Of a DNA stretch of 64,000 bases, positions 8,398-16,874 are shown piece by piece. The notes beneath the pieces are model-generated. The model had not been told where the DNA came from. It worked only from the letters and a program-made list of their open reading frames with translations, and made no database searches. Each line of letters starts with the position of its first letter. The stretch's first letter is position 1. Made by a program: the position numbers and the translations under genes. Source of the stretch: an uncultured Oxalobacteraceae bacterium (lineage in GTDB: Bacteria; Pseudomonadota; Gammaproteobacteria; Burkholderiales; Burkholderiaceae_D); contig CAIOYD010000070.1 of assembly GCA_903862415.1 (NCBI GenBank), positions 1-64,000 on the forward strand. The letters run 5' to 3'.

Positions 8398-8419
8398 TTG
8401 ATGTTCAGCACCATTGTGC

Positions 8420-8449
8420 TTGATAACAGGTAACTTTCCGACATATACT
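8420..8449 (+). promoter_or_regulatory. Sigma-70 promoter of the cytochrome oxidase operon
   Basis: TTGATA (8420-8425), an 18-base spacer and TATACT (8444-8449), each five of six to consensus. Predicted transcription start near 8456, about 57 bases before coxB. Confidence 0.65.
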
Positions 8450-8512
8450 CTCGTGATTGAGGTGAAAGAACATTACTTTGTTGCAAGAATTCTAATAGGT
8501 TTTGGGGAAAAC

Positions 8513-9703
8513 ATGAAATATGCTAAGCGATTACCATCGTTAATGCTCGGTTCCTTGTTGATGATGGCAGGTGTGTCATCTTGGGCTGATCAAATTGTTC
8601 AAAAAGTTGTTGACAGTAAAGGTGGGCCTGCTGTCATGGAAATGAATTTCCAGCAGCCAGTCACACAAATTGCCGAGCAGATTTATTCCATTCACAACTG
8701 GATGATGGCTGTCTGTATGGTGATTTTCGTGGTGGTGTTTGGCGCCATGTTTTACTCCATCCTGAAGCACCGCAAATCTCTGGGCCACAAGCCAGCGACT
8801 TTCCATGAAAGTATCGCCGTCGAAATCGCATGGACTATCGTGCCTTTCATTATCGTTATTGCCATGGCACTGCCTGCGACCCGAACCGTGGTTGCCATGA
8901 AAGACACGGCTAACTCGGATATCACCATTAAAGTGACCGGGATGCAGTGGAAATGGGGTTATGACTATTTAAAAGGCGAGGGTGAAGGCATTTCTTTCCT
9001 CTCGGCCCTGTCCACCCCGCGTGAACAGATCGGCTCACCTGGCAAACCGCCAACCGAAGCCCGTGGTGAAAACTATCTCATTGAAGTCGATAATGAAGTG
9101 GTTGTCCCGGTCAACAAAAAAATCCGTATCATCACCACCGCCAACGATGTCATCCATTCCTGGACGATTCAAGCCTTTGGTGTGAAGCAGGATGCGATTC
9201 CTGGATTTGTGCGCGACACCTGGTTCCGTGCTGAGAAAATTGGCAAATACCGTGGTCAGTGCGTTGAGTTGTGCGGTAAGGAACATGCTTTCATGCCAGT
9301 GGTCGTGAGTGTCGTCAGCGATGCCGATTACACAGCCTGGGTGAATGGCAAGAAAAAAGAAATGGCCGCATTGGCTGATGATCCGGGCAAGGTCTGGACC
9401 ATCGATGAGTTAAAACAGCGCGGTGAAAAAGTTTACAGCGCCAATTGCGTGGTCTGTCATCAGGCCAATGGTAAAGGTGTACCAGGCGCATTCCCGGCAC
9501 TCGATGGCTCGGTGGTTGTTGCTGGTGCTAAAGACGCACAAATCCATTTGGTGCTGAATGGCAAAAACGCCATGCCTACCTGGAAAAGCGTTTTGTCTGA
9601 CACCGATATCGCTGCCGTTATTACCTATACCCGTAATAGCTGGTCGAATAAGTCACAAGAAAACATTGTCCAACCAGCAGAAGTTATGGCTGCGCGTAAG
9701 TAA
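8513..9703 (+). CDS. coxB: Cytochrome c oxidase subunit II with fused cytochrome c domain
   Basis: Subunit II of an aa3-type (caa3-like) terminal oxidase in the inner membrane. It has a signal peptide, two membrane helices (about residues 60-85 and 105-125), then the periplasmic CuA domain with C250-VEL-C254-GKEH-x-x-M ligands. A C-terminal cytochrome c domain has CVVCH at 312-316 and a later methionine (AMPTW) as probable axial ligand, so cytochrome c feeds a covalent heme before CuA. ATG 8513 follows GGGGA and directly precedes the signal peptide. It is the first gene of the oxidase operon. Confidence 0.96.
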   Translation: MKYAKRLPSLMLGSLLMMAGVSSWADQIVQKVVDSKGGPAVMEMNFQQPVTQIAEQIYSIHNWMMAVCMVIFVVVFGAMFYSILKHRKSLGHKPATFHESIAVEIAWTIVPFIIVIAMALPATRTVVAMKDTANSDITIKVTGMQWKWGYDYLKGEGEGISFLSALSTPREQIGSPGKPPTEARGENYLIEVDNEVVVPVNKKIRIITTANDVIHSWTIQAFGVKQDAIPGFVRDTWFRAEKIGKYRGQCVELCGKEHAFMPVVVSVVSDADYTAWVNGKKKEMAALADDPGKVWTIDELKQRGEKVYSANCVVCHQANGKGVPGAFPALDGSVVVAGAKDAQIHLVLNGKNAMPTWKSVLSDTDIAAVITYTRNSWSNKSQENIVQPAEVMAARK

Positions 9704-9719
9704 TTCATAGGAGATTCGA

Positions 9720-11318
9720 ATGAGCAACACCACAATGGATCACGCACACGCTGATCATGGTCATGACCACGCGCACGATCATCCGCACGGATTTCGCCGC
9801 TGGTTGTACGCTACTAACCACAAAGATATCGGTACGTTGTATCTGATATTTGCACTCACCATGCTCATGGCTGGTGGTGTGATGGCACTGTTAATCCGTG
9901 CTGAACTGTTTCAGCCTGGCCTGCAATTTATGCAACCGGAATTTTTCAATCAACTCACTACCATGCACGGTTTGGTGATGGTGTTTGGTGCGATCATGCC
10001 GGCCTTCGTTGGCTTTGCCAACTGGATGATTCCGCTGCAGATCGGCGCTTCCGATATGGCCTTTGCACGGATGAATAACTTTTCCTTCTGGTTGATGCCA
10101 CCAGCAGCAATTCTGCTGATGACATCGTTCCTGGTGCCTGGTGGCGCCACTGCTGCCGGCTGGACTTTATATGCGCCGTTATCGACGCAAATGGGCCCGG
10201 GAATGGATATGGCAATTTTTGCCGTGCACATCATGGGTGCTTCATCCATCATGGGTTCGATCAATATTATCACCACGATTCTGAACATGCGCGCTCCTGG
10301 CATGACACTGATGAAAATGCCGATGTTCTGCTGGACCTGGTTAATTACCGCCTATTTGTTGATCGCAGTGATGCCGGTGTTGGCTGGTGCCATCACGATG
10401 ACACTGACTGACCGTCATTTCGGCACTTCCTTCTTCAACGCCGCCGGTGGTGGTGATCCGGTGATGTATCAGCATATTTTCTGGTTCTTCGGTCATCCTG
10501 AAGTCTACATTATGATTTTGCCTGCTTTCGGTATCGTTTCGCAGATCATTCCTGCTTTCGCCCGTAAGCCACTGTTTGGTTATGCTTCCATGGTGTATGC
10601 CACTTCGTCGATTGCGATCCTGTCGTTTATCGTCTGGGCGCATCACATGTTTACCACCGGTATGCCAGTCACAGCGCAACTGTTCTTCATGTATGCAACC
10701 ATGCTCATCGCGGTACCGACCGGTGTGAAAGTGTTTAACTGGATAGCCACCATGTGGCGCGGTTCGATGACGTTCGAAACGCCGATGCTGTTTGCCGTTG
10801 GTTTTATTTTTGTATTTACTATCGGCGGCTTTACCGGACTGATTCTGGCGGTAACACCGATTGATATTCAGATGCAGGATACTTACTATGTGGTAGCGCA
10901 TTTCCACTATGTTCTGGTTGCAGGTTCCCTGTTTGCCCTGTTTGCCGGTTTTTACTACTGGAGTCCAAAGTGGACCGGTTTCATGTACAACGAAACCCGC
11001 GGCAAGATCCATTTCTGGAATTCGCTTTTCTGGTTCAACGTCACATTTTTCCCAATGCACTTCCTGGGGCTGGCAGGTATGCCACGTCGTTACGCAGATT
11101 ATCCGGCGCAATTTACCGATTTCAATATGTTGGCTTCGGTCGGCGCGCTTGGTTTTGGTCTGACTCAGGTGTACTTTATTTTCTTCGTTGTGCTGCCAGC
11201 GTATCGCGGCGGCAAAAAAGCTGAAGACAAACCATGGGAAGGCGCTGAAGGGCTGGAATGGACTATTCCAAGTCCGGCACCATTCCACACCTTTGAAACC
11301 CCTCCAACGGTTAAATAA
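9720..11318 (+). CDS. coxA: Cytochrome c oxidase subunit I
   Basis: The catalytic subunit carrying heme a and the heme a3-CuB site; it reduces oxygen and pumps protons. About twelve membrane helices are visible. Key motifs are TMHGLVM (heme a ligand), [10 protein letters not shown] (CuB histidine with the cross-linked tyrosine; the glutamate of PEVYI lines a proton path), AHHMFTTG and VVAHFHYVL (heme ligands). The N-terminus is unusually His/Asp-rich (about residues 6-22), a possible metal-binding tail. AGGAG stands before the ATG. The 532-residue length is normal. Confidence 0.97.
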   Translation: MSNTTMDHAHADHGHDHAHDHPHGFRRWLYATNHKDIGTLYLIFALTMLMAGGVMALLIRAELFQPGLQFMQPEFFNQLTTMHGLVMVFGAIMPAFVGFANWMIPLQIGASDMAFARMNNFSFWLMPPAAILLMTSFLVPGGATAAGWTLYAPLSTQMGPGMDMAIFAVHIMGASSIMGSINIITTILNMRAPGMTLMKMPMFCWTWLITAYLLIAVMPVLAGAITMTLTDRHFGTSFFNAAGGGDPVMYQHIFWFFGHPEVYIMILPAFGIVSQIIPAFARKPLFGYASMVYATSSIAILSFIVWAHHMFTTGMPVTAQLFFMYATMLIAVPTGVKVFNWIATMWRGSMTFETPMLFAVGFIFVFTIGGFTGLILAVTPIDIQMQDTYYVVAHFHYVLVAGSLFALFAGFYYWSPKWTGFMYNETRGKIHFWNSLFWFNVTFFPMHFLGLAGMPRRYADYPAQFTDFNMLASVGALGFGLTQVYFIFFVVLPAYRGGKKAEDKPWEGAEGLEWTIPSPAPFHTFETPPTVK

Positions 11319-11324
11319 GAAAGT

Positions 11325-11344
11325 GGGGGAGTGCAAACTCCCCC
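11325..11344 (+). other. Intergenic GNRA-loop hairpin after coxA
   Basis: GGGGGAGT and ACTCCCCC form a perfect 8-bp stem closed by GCAA, a GNRA tetraloop. No T tract follows, so it is not a standard terminator. It begins seven bases after the coxA stop and ends 12 bases before the next start; it could stabilise the coxA end or tune downstream expression. Confidence 0.6.
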
Positions 11345-11356
11345 TGCGAGATGATA

Positions 11357-11458
11357 ATGACGACTAAAGCTAAAAATCTGCAGACAGCATTAATCTGGGC
11401 ATCAGTCGCGCTGATGTTTTTTGTCGGTATTTTTGTCAAGCAGATCTGGTTTCGGTAA
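11357..11458 (+). CDS. Cytochrome oxidase small assembly protein (33 residues)
   Basis: A very short open frame between coxA and ctaG. It begins MTTKAKN, then one hydrophobic helix (LIWASVALMFFVGIFV) and a basic, aromatic end (KQIWFR). Such single-helix proteins are found at this position in other Burkholderiales and are annotated as oxidase small assembly proteins. ATG 11357 is preferred (GCGAG seven bases upstream); ATG 11351 would add two residues. The stop overlaps the ctaG start by one base (TAATG), so translation is probably coupled. Confidence 0.75.
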   Translation: MTTKAKNLQTALIWASVALMFFVGIFVKQIWFR

Positions 11459-12003
11459 TGAAAAAAACGAAGTTGCTGGAAAAGTTAAATGCGGTAATGC
11501 TGGGTAAGCTGGTGGTGATTGCTACATTGATGTTTGGTTTTGGTTATGCCTTGATTCCGATGTACAAGCAGATTTGTGAATTGACCGGGGTGAATATACT
11601 CACAGGCGACAAAGCCGCCACCCCGAAAAATACTCAGATCGACAATAGCCGGATCATCACGGTGGAATTCGATGCCAATACCACCGGGCCATGGCGTTTC
11701 AGACCGGTGGTGAACAGTATGAAAGTTCATCCGGGTGAAATGTCGCAAATTGTCTACGAGGTGGTGAATACCCAGCCGCGCAAGATGGATGCTCAGGCTA
11801 TACCGAGTTATGCACCGCAGGAAGCAACACCGTTTTTCAATAAAGTAGAATGTTTCTGTTTCAAACAGCAGACCTTGGGTCCGAACGAAGCCAGGCAAAT
11901 GCCGGTGGTGTTTTTCATTGATCCCAAGCTGCCAAAAAATGTGAATACGATTACGCTGTCGTATACGTTTTTTGAAGTGGGCGGCAATCTGGCGCCGAAA
12001 TAG
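11458..12003 (+). CDS. ctaG: Cytochrome c oxidase assembly protein CtaG/Cox11
   Basis: Inserts copper into the CuB site of subunit I. The 181-residue protein has one N-terminal membrane helix (about residues 17-38) and a periplasmic domain with the copper-binding CFCF motif (VECFCFKQQ) near residue 128, followed by the family's PVVFFIDP strand. It is coupled to the small protein upstream by a TAATG junction. Its position between coxA and coxC is the usual one in betaproteobacteria. Confidence 0.95.
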   Translation: MKKTKLLEKLNAVMLGKLVVIATLMFGFGYALIPMYKQICELTGVNILTGDKAATPKNTQIDNSRIITVEFDANTTGPWRFRPVVNSMKVHPGEMSQIVYEVVNTQPRKMDAQAIPSYAPQEATPFFNKVECFCFKQQTLGPNEARQMPVVFFIDPKLPKNVNTITLSYTFFEVGGNLAPK

Positions 12004-12016
12004 AGAAGAAAGAATT

Positions 12017-12232
12017 ATGTCTGATCTGAAAAATGCATCGCAACGCAAGCTGTCTTTTTTTGCCACCATGAAAGCCGTGTGCTGGTCTTTCCTGGGAATC
12101 CGCAAGGGCAGTTCGTACGAGCAGGATGTTGCAAAATTAAACCCCATTTATGTGGTTATTGCCGGAATTTTAGGTGCAGTAATATTCATCACGACGTTGA
12201 TCCTGATAGTGAAAAACGTAGTGGCAAATTAA
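12017..12232 (+). CDS. DUF2970 family small membrane protein
   Basis: A 71-residue protein with the DUF2970 pattern: KAVCWSFLGIRKG, then LNPIYVVIAG leading into a single membrane helix (about residues 43-65). It is conserved within the cytochrome oxidase cluster of Burkholderiales; its role is unknown but a helper of oxidase assembly is plausible. ATG 12017 follows AGAAGAAAGAA; upstream in-frame codons overlap ctaG and are unlikely to be used. Confidence 0.85.
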   Translation: MSDLKNASQRKLSFFATMKAVCWSFLGIRKGSSYEQDVAKLNPIYVVIAGILGAVIFITTLILIVKNVVAN

Positions 12233-12268
12233 CGAGTTAAAAACAAAGTTTTGTTTCGGGAGATGAAA

Positions 12269-13123
12269 ATGAGTTCAGGGCATGCGCCGTATTATTTTGT
12301 TCCAAGTCCTTCAAAATGGCCAATTTTTGGCGGAGCAGCACTACTGCTGACCATGTTTGGTGCTGCGGCCTGGGTGAATGAGGTTCCGTGGGGCATGTAT
12401 GCCAACTTTGCCGGCATTCTGCTGACCTTAGTGGTGTTGTATAACTGGTTTGGCGATGCAATTGGCGAATCCGAAAGCGGCCAGTACAATGCGCGCGTTG
12501 ATGTGTCTTATCGCTGGAGCATGAGCTGGTTTATTTTTTCTGAAGTCATGTTTTTCGGTGCATTTTTCGGCGCGCTGTTTTATGCCCGTTCGATCACCAT
12601 GCCATGGCTGGGTGATCTGGACAATAAACTGATCTGGCCGGATTTCGTGGCTCACTGGGGTAACATCGGACCGGCTGGTACCGTGGAAGCATTTAAAACC
12701 ATGACACCATTCCCGATTCCAACCATTAACACCGCACTGCTGCTGTCTTCTGGCGTGACGCTGACGATCGCACATCACGCGCTTGTTGCTGGTCAGCGCG
12801 CAAAAACATCGCTGTTCCTGTTTTTGACGATTGCACTGGGTGCGATCTTTATGGGGTTGCAGGCGTTTGAATACATGCATGCTTATAGCGAACTGAATCT
12901 GAAATTAACTTCTGGTATTTATGGCTCGACCTTTTTCTTGCTGACCGGTTTTCATGGATTCCATGTCACCATGGGTGCGATCATGTTGTCGGTGGTGTTA
13001 TATCGCCACATGAAAGGCCATTTTACTCCGCAACATCACTTTGCCTTTGAAGGTGCAGCATGGTACTGGCACTTTGTTGACGTGGTCTGGCTGGGTCTGT
13101 ATGTAGTGGTGTACTGGTTGTAA
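12269..13123 (+). CDS. coxC: Cytochrome c oxidase subunit III
   Basis: Seven membrane helices are visible, with the conserved FGAFFGALFYAR, GFHGFHVTMG and the closing WYWHFVDVVWLGLYV typical of subunit III, which supports the stability of the proton-pumping core. It starts MSSGHAPYYFVP at ATG 12269, six bases after GGGAG; the ATG at 12263 overlaps the end of that site. The operon's first transcript probably ends at the terminator just downstream. Confidence 0.95.
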   Translation: MSSGHAPYYFVPSPSKWPIFGGAALLLTMFGAAAWVNEVPWGMYANFAGILLTLVVLYNWFGDAIGESESGQYNARVDVSYRWSMSWFIFSEVMFFGAFFGALFYARSITMPWLGDLDNKLIWPDFVAHWGNIGPAGTVEAFKTMTPFPIPTINTALLLSSGVTLTIAHHALVAGQRAKTSLFLFLTIALGAIFMGLQAFEYMHAYSELNLKLTSGIYGSTFFLLTGFHGFHVTMGAIMLSVVLYRHMKGHFTPQHHFAFEGAAWYWHFVDVVWLGLYVVVYWL

Positions 13124-13138
13124 TGAAGTAGACTGCTC

Positions 13139-13175
13139 CAATAAAAAGCCGCACTCTTGGTGCGGTTTTTTATTG
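13139..13175. terminator. Bidirectional terminator between coxC and the DUF2909 gene
   Basis: CCGCAC (13149-13154) pairs with GTGCGG (13160-13165), with A-rich DNA before and T-rich after. It can serve coxC on + and the small membrane protein gene on -. Confidence 0.85.
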
Positions 13176-13202
13176 GCACAAGCTGTTTTTCAAATAGGTG
13201 AT

Positions 13203-13406
13203 TTAATAGCGGATGCCAGTCGGCTGAATATAGCCATAATGATGGGCAATGAGGATTAAAATAAACAGTGCGACCGAAAAGCCCACGCGGAAGGCCAATG
13301 CCTTGACCGTGCGCATGCTGCGCCCTTTGTCCTTCATTAAGTAGACCAGTGCAGATCCCAGACTGAGCAGGATGAGGAGGAAGGCGATGGCAACAAGTAT
13401 TTTCAT
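13203..13406 (-). CDS. Twin-transmembrane small protein (DUF2909-like)
   Basis: A 67-residue protein made of two membrane helices (MKILVAIAFLLILLSLGSALVYL and a second near residues 42-58) joined by a short basic loop with KDKGRSMRTVKAL. The pattern matches DUF2909-type twin-transmembrane proteins that occur in the cytochrome oxidase locus of Burkholderiales. It is read opposite to the cox genes and divergently from the SURF1 gene. I choose ATG 13406 just before the first helix; no good ribosome site is visible. Function unknown. Confidence 0.7.
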   Translation of the reverse strand: MKILVAIAFLLILLSLGSALVYLMKDKGRSMRTVKALAFRVGFSVALFILILIAHHYGYIQPTGIRY

Positions 13407-13470
13407 GGGAGTGAAGTGCGCAGCGCGCAAATAAGTAAGAGGCTATTATAATCCCACTCCTGACTTCGGT

Positions 13471-13482
13471 CTGTTATAACAG
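13471..13482. promoter_or_regulatory. Perfect 12-base palindrome in a divergent promoter region
   Basis: CTGTTATAACAG lies between the divergent starts of the DUF2909-like gene and the SURF1 gene, next to a TATAAT on the - strand (13445-13450). It could be an operator or chance. Confidence 0.3.
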
Positions 13483-13500
13483 CTAAAGGAATTCCGGCAG

Positions 13501-14208
13501 ATGCCCTCATTTCGTTTCAAATTAATTCCATTTCTTGCTACTGTCATTGTGGTGGCTATCGGCTGCAGTCTGTCTTATTGGCAGGCTGGCCGCGCTAAAT
13601 ACAAAGAAACCATTGAAGCGCGCCTGCAAGTGCGCGAAAATACCCCTGCCGTGCCTTTGCCGCATTTTGTTGACATTGGACAGATGGAATATACCCGTGT
13701 GTCTCTGCGCGGTGAATTTGTGTCCGACTGGCCCGTGTATCTGGATAACCGGCCGCAGCAGGGTGCTGCCGGGATGGTGGTGGTGATGCCGTTCAAACTG
13801 CAGGGTGAAAATACTTATGTGCTGGTGTTGCGTGGCTGGCTGCCAAGAAATTCAGCCGACCGTGCCACTATCAAACCCTATAGCACCCCGAGTGGCGAGA
13901 TTCAAATTGAAGGCATGCTCACCACCGGGAGCGGTCATGTGATGCAACTGGGGCAGAGCGCCACACTCAAACCAGGCGCATTGAGACAGAATTTAACGCC
14001 GGAAGAATTTAGTGCTGACAGTCGCTTGCCGGTACAGCCGTTTTTTATCCAGCAAACCAGTGCACAAGAGGATGGGCTGGTGCGCGCCTGGCCGCGTGCG
14101 TCGGCCGGATCAGAGCGCCACCGTGGTTATGCTTTTCAGTGGCTGGCGCTGGCCGCGACGGCTTTATTGTTTTTTATCGTAACCAGTTTCAGGAAAAAAA
14201 GTGAATAA
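13501..14208 (+). CDS. SURF1 family oxidase assembly protein
   Basis: SURF1 helps place heme a in subunit I of cytochrome c oxidase. The 235 residues show the family layout: N-terminal membrane helix (about 8-28) with the conserved CSLSYWQAGRA, a periplasmic domain with DNRPQQG and VLRGWLPRN, and a C-terminal helix near 212-230. AAAGGA lies upstream of ATG 13501. Its end overlaps the next start by eight bases, so it belongs to the second half of the oxidase locus, SURF1 to sco. Confidence 0.92.
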   Translation: MPSFRFKLIPFLATVIVVAIGCSLSYWQAGRAKYKETIEARLQVRENTPAVPLPHFVDIGQMEYTRVSLRGEFVSDWPVYLDNRPQQGAAGMVVVMPFKLQGENTYVLVLRGWLPRNSADRATIKPYSTPSGEIQIEGMLTTGSGHVMQLGQSATLKPGALRQNLTPEEFSADSRLPVQPFFIQQTSAQEDGLVRAWPRASAGSERHRGYAFQWLALAATALLFFIVTSFRKKSE

Positions 14209-14827
14209 CACTAATCAACCAACAGATATTCAGGATGACGCAGCACGGCAACAAACCAGTCGCGGACGCTGGAAACTGTATCTGGTGCTGGCCATCTGCG
14301 CCGCACCGCTGGTGCTGTCGTATGTGGCCTATTACATCATTAAACCGACGGGACGCACCAATTACGGCACACTGCTTGATCCGCGCGATTATCCGATGCC
14401 GACCCTGAACAGTGTTTTGCTGGGCGGTCAGCCAGAAGAGCTCACGGCCTATAAAGGTAAATGGGTCATGTTGCAGGTCAGCAGTGCCGGTTGTCAGAAA
14501 GCCTGCGCCAGCGGCGTGTTCAACATGCGCCAGTTGCGGTTGATGCAAGGTAAAGAAATGGAGCGGGTTGAACGGGTGTTACTGCTCACGGATACCACTC
14601 CGCTCGACACCCTGCTGCTGCGCGAATACGATGGCATGCATGTGCTGCAGGCGAGTGGCAAAGCGCTGCAGGCCTGGCTGCCAGCAGAAGCCGGAGCCGG
14701 GATTGAAGATCGTTTGTATCTGATCGACCCACTGGGTAATTTAATGATGCGTTATAACGTCGATGCTGACCCCATGAAAATCAACAAAGACCTGATCAAG
14801 TTACTCAAAGCTTCCAGCATAGGTTGA
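14201..14827 (+). CDS. Sco-like membrane protein lacking the copper histidine
   Basis: One membrane helix (about residues 27-47) leads to a thioredoxin-like periplasmic domain. A C-x3-C pair (GCQKAC) sits where Sco proteins bind copper, but the Sco histidine near the YLIDPLGN strand is missing; the only nearby His is in GMHVLQ. It is therefore more likely a thiol-disulphide partner than a copper carrier. It starts at GTG 14201 behind AGGA, overlapping the SURF1 end by eight bases. A protein of this kind between SURF1 and ctaA is common in Burkholderiales. Confidence 0.75.
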   Translation: MNNTNQPTDIQDDAARQQTSRGRWKLYLVLAICAAPLVLSYVAYYIIKPTGRTNYGTLLDPRDYPMPTLNSVLLGGQPEELTAYKGKWVMLQVSSAGCQKACASGVFNMRQLRLMQGKEMERVERVLLLTDTTPLDTLLLREYDGMHVLQASGKALQAWLPAEAGAGIEDRLYLIDPLGNLMMRYNVDADPMKINKDLIKLLKASSIG

Positions 14828-14867
14828 TGCTCTAACTTCAACCTGCTGACCATTACCGGAGTTAAGC

Positions 14868-15950
14868 ATGTGGTTACAAATTGCCTTTACCGCCCTGCTG
14901 GTGGCTACTGTTCCCCTGTCGATAGTCTGGGTGTCTGCGGACGCCAATAAATATCGTCAGCTGGTCTTTGCCACCATGTTTTTAACCTTTGATTTAATTG
15001 TCTTCGGTGGCTTTACCCGGCTGACCGATTCCGGTCTGGGTTGTCCTGACTGGCCGGGCTGTTATGGTGCCGCCAATCCATTTGTTGCCCACGCCGATAT
15101 CAGCGCTGCGCAGGCTTTGCTGCCGCAGGGACCCGTGACGCATGTCAAAGCCTGGATAGAAATGATTCATCGCTATCTGGCCATGACGGTCGGCATCCTG
15201 ATTTTTGCGCAGTTGCTCATCGCCTGGATCAAGCGACGTCAGTTTGAAGGCGCACCCCTGTATGCGACGTTGCTGTTTCTGTTTGTCTGCCTGCAGGGTG
15301 CTTTCGGTATGTGGACCGTGACCCTGAAACTGCAACCGGTGATTGTCACCACCCATTTGTTATTTGGTATGGGTTTGCTCAGTATGCTCAGCTGGCTGGC
15401 GTCGCGGATTCAGTCGCCCTATGCCCGACTGCGCGTCACCCATGATGCGTTGCGGCTTAAATGGCTGGCACGGCTGGCATGGCTGTTTCTGGTGGTACAG
15501 ATTGCCCTTGGTGGCTGGGTCAGCAGCAATTATGCTGTGGTGGCTTGCAGTGACTATCCGCTGTGTCAGGGTGTGCTGGTGCCGCCTATGGATTTTGAGC
15601 ATGGTTTCAGTTTGTGGCGTGAGCTGGGAAAAACCGCCGCTGGCGATTATCTGTCTTTTGCTGCCCTGACCGCGATCCACTGGGTGCACCGCAATTTTGC
15701 CCTGTTGGTGTTCGTCACCTCCGGCTATGTGGCATTTAAGGCCAGAAACATGAGCGGATTGTCATCGATAGCCAAAGCCATCCTGCTGTTGTTGCTGTTG
15801 CAGCTGGCGACCGGACTGGCGACGATTCTGTTCAACTGGCCGTTGCCGGTGGCCGTAGCTCATAATGCCGGTGCGGCTGTACTGATGATCTTGCTGACCG
15901 TGTTAAACTATCGGGTTCAGATGCCGGTCGACCTGCGGCGTAAAAAATAA
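14868..15950 (+). CDS. ctaA: Heme A synthase CtaA/COX15
   Basis: Converts heme O to heme A in the inner membrane for the aa3 oxidase. It has eight helices in two similar halves. FGGFTRLTDSGLGCPDWPGCYG, the cysteine-containing loop, and the paired histidine motifs (IHRYLAM, TTHLLFG, IHWVHRNFA, VAHNAGA) are all present. A second loop, CSDYPLCQG, repeats the pattern. A GGAG site precedes ATG 14868. Its product's substrate comes from ctaB immediately downstream. Confidence 0.95.
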   Translation: MWLQIAFTALLVATVPLSIVWVSADANKYRQLVFATMFLTFDLIVFGGFTRLTDSGLGCPDWPGCYGAANPFVAHADISAAQALLPQGPVTHVKAWIEMIHRYLAMTVGILIFAQLLIAWIKRRQFEGAPLYATLLFLFVCLQGAFGMWTVTLKLQPVIVTTHLLFGMGLLSMLSWLASRIQSPYARLRVTHDALRLKWLARLAWLFLVVQIALGGWVSSNYAVVACSDYPLCQGVLVPPMDFEHGFSLWRELGKTAAGDYLSFAALTAIHWVHRNFALLVFVTSGYVAFKARNMSGLSSIAKAILLLLLLQLATGLATILFNWPLPVAVAHNAGAAVLMILLTVLNYRVQMPVDLRRKK

Positions 15951-15966
15951 GCAGTTTTAGGAAAGT

Positions 15967-16851
15967 ATGAATACTTTGACAGTCCAACCGAGTCGTTTTT
16001 CGCAATATCTTTCACTCACCAAGCCGCGTGTGACCCAACTGGCGGTGTTTTGTGCCGTGATCGGCATGTTTCTGGCCACACCGGATTTGCCGGACTGGCA
16101 CATCGTGCTGGCCGCGGCTGCCGGAATCTGGTTGCTCGCTGGCGCGGCTTTTGCGGTGAACTGTCTGGTCGAGCGCGAAATTGATGCCCGTATGGCACGC
16201 ACTGCCCGACGCGCTTCAGCCCAAGGGGAAATCTCGCTGCCGCAAATTCTGCTGTTTTCTGCCCTCATCGGTGGAGCCGGGATATGGGTATTGTATTTTC
16301 TGGTCAATCCACTGACCATGTGGCTGACACTGGTCACCTTTATCGGTTATGCCGTGATTTATACGATAATTTTAAAACCAGCCACGCCACAAAATATCGT
16401 CATCGGTGGTTTATCTGGTGCCATGCCACCGGCACTCGGTTGGGCGGCGGTAGCCAATAACGTGCCTATGCAAGCCTGGTTGCTGGTGTTGATTATTTTT
16501 GTCTGGACCCCGCCGCATTTCTGGGTGTTGGCCCTGTATCGTCGCGATGATTATGCCAAATCCGGTTTGCCCATGCTGCCCATTACCCATGGCATGAAAT
16601 TCACTGGTCTGCATGTCTGGCTGTACACCATCGTGCTCGTTGCCACTACCACGCTGCCGTTTGCCGTGCAAATGAGTGGTCTGATTTATTTGTTCAGCGC
16701 CCTCGTGCTGGGTGCCATATTTTTGTATTACTCGTGGAATATCTATCGTCATTACAGCGACATGCTGGCCAGAAAAACCTTCGCTTTTTCGATTGTCTAC
16801 CTGTCACTGTTGTTTGCTGCTTTGCTGGTTGACCATTATCTGAAATTTTAA
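15967..16851 (+). CDS. ctaB: Protoheme IX farnesyltransferase (heme O synthase)
   Basis: UbiA-family prenyltransferase that adds farnesyl to heme B to give heme O. The start [19 protein letters not shown] is typical, followed by the first aspartate-type site [18 protein letters not shown] and the later [15 protein letters not shown]. About nine membrane helices fill 294 residues. It lies 16 bases after ctaA with an AGGA site, so the two act in sequence within one operon. Confidence 0.95.
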   Translation: MNTLTVQPSRFSQYLSLTKPRVTQLAVFCAVIGMFLATPDLPDWHIVLAAAAGIWLLAGAAFAVNCLVEREIDARMARTARRASAQGEISLPQILLFSALIGGAGIWVLYFLVNPLTMWLTLVTFIGYAVIYTIILKPATPQNIVIGGLSGAMPPALGWAAVANNVPMQAWLLVLIIFVWTPPHFWVLALYRRDDYAKSGLPMLPITHGMKFTGLHVWLYTIVLVATTTLPFAVQMSGLIYLFSALVLGAIFLYYSWNIYRHYSDMLARKTFAFSIVYLSLLFAALLVDHYLKF

Positions 16852-16874
16852 TCCGCACTGCGGCTGGAATCAGC

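Noticed and set aside
10341-11336. 331-codon open frame antisense to coxA
   Set aside because: coxA is unmistakable on the + strand with family motifs throughout; the antisense frame has biased composition rich in His, Arg and Gln, and no domain.
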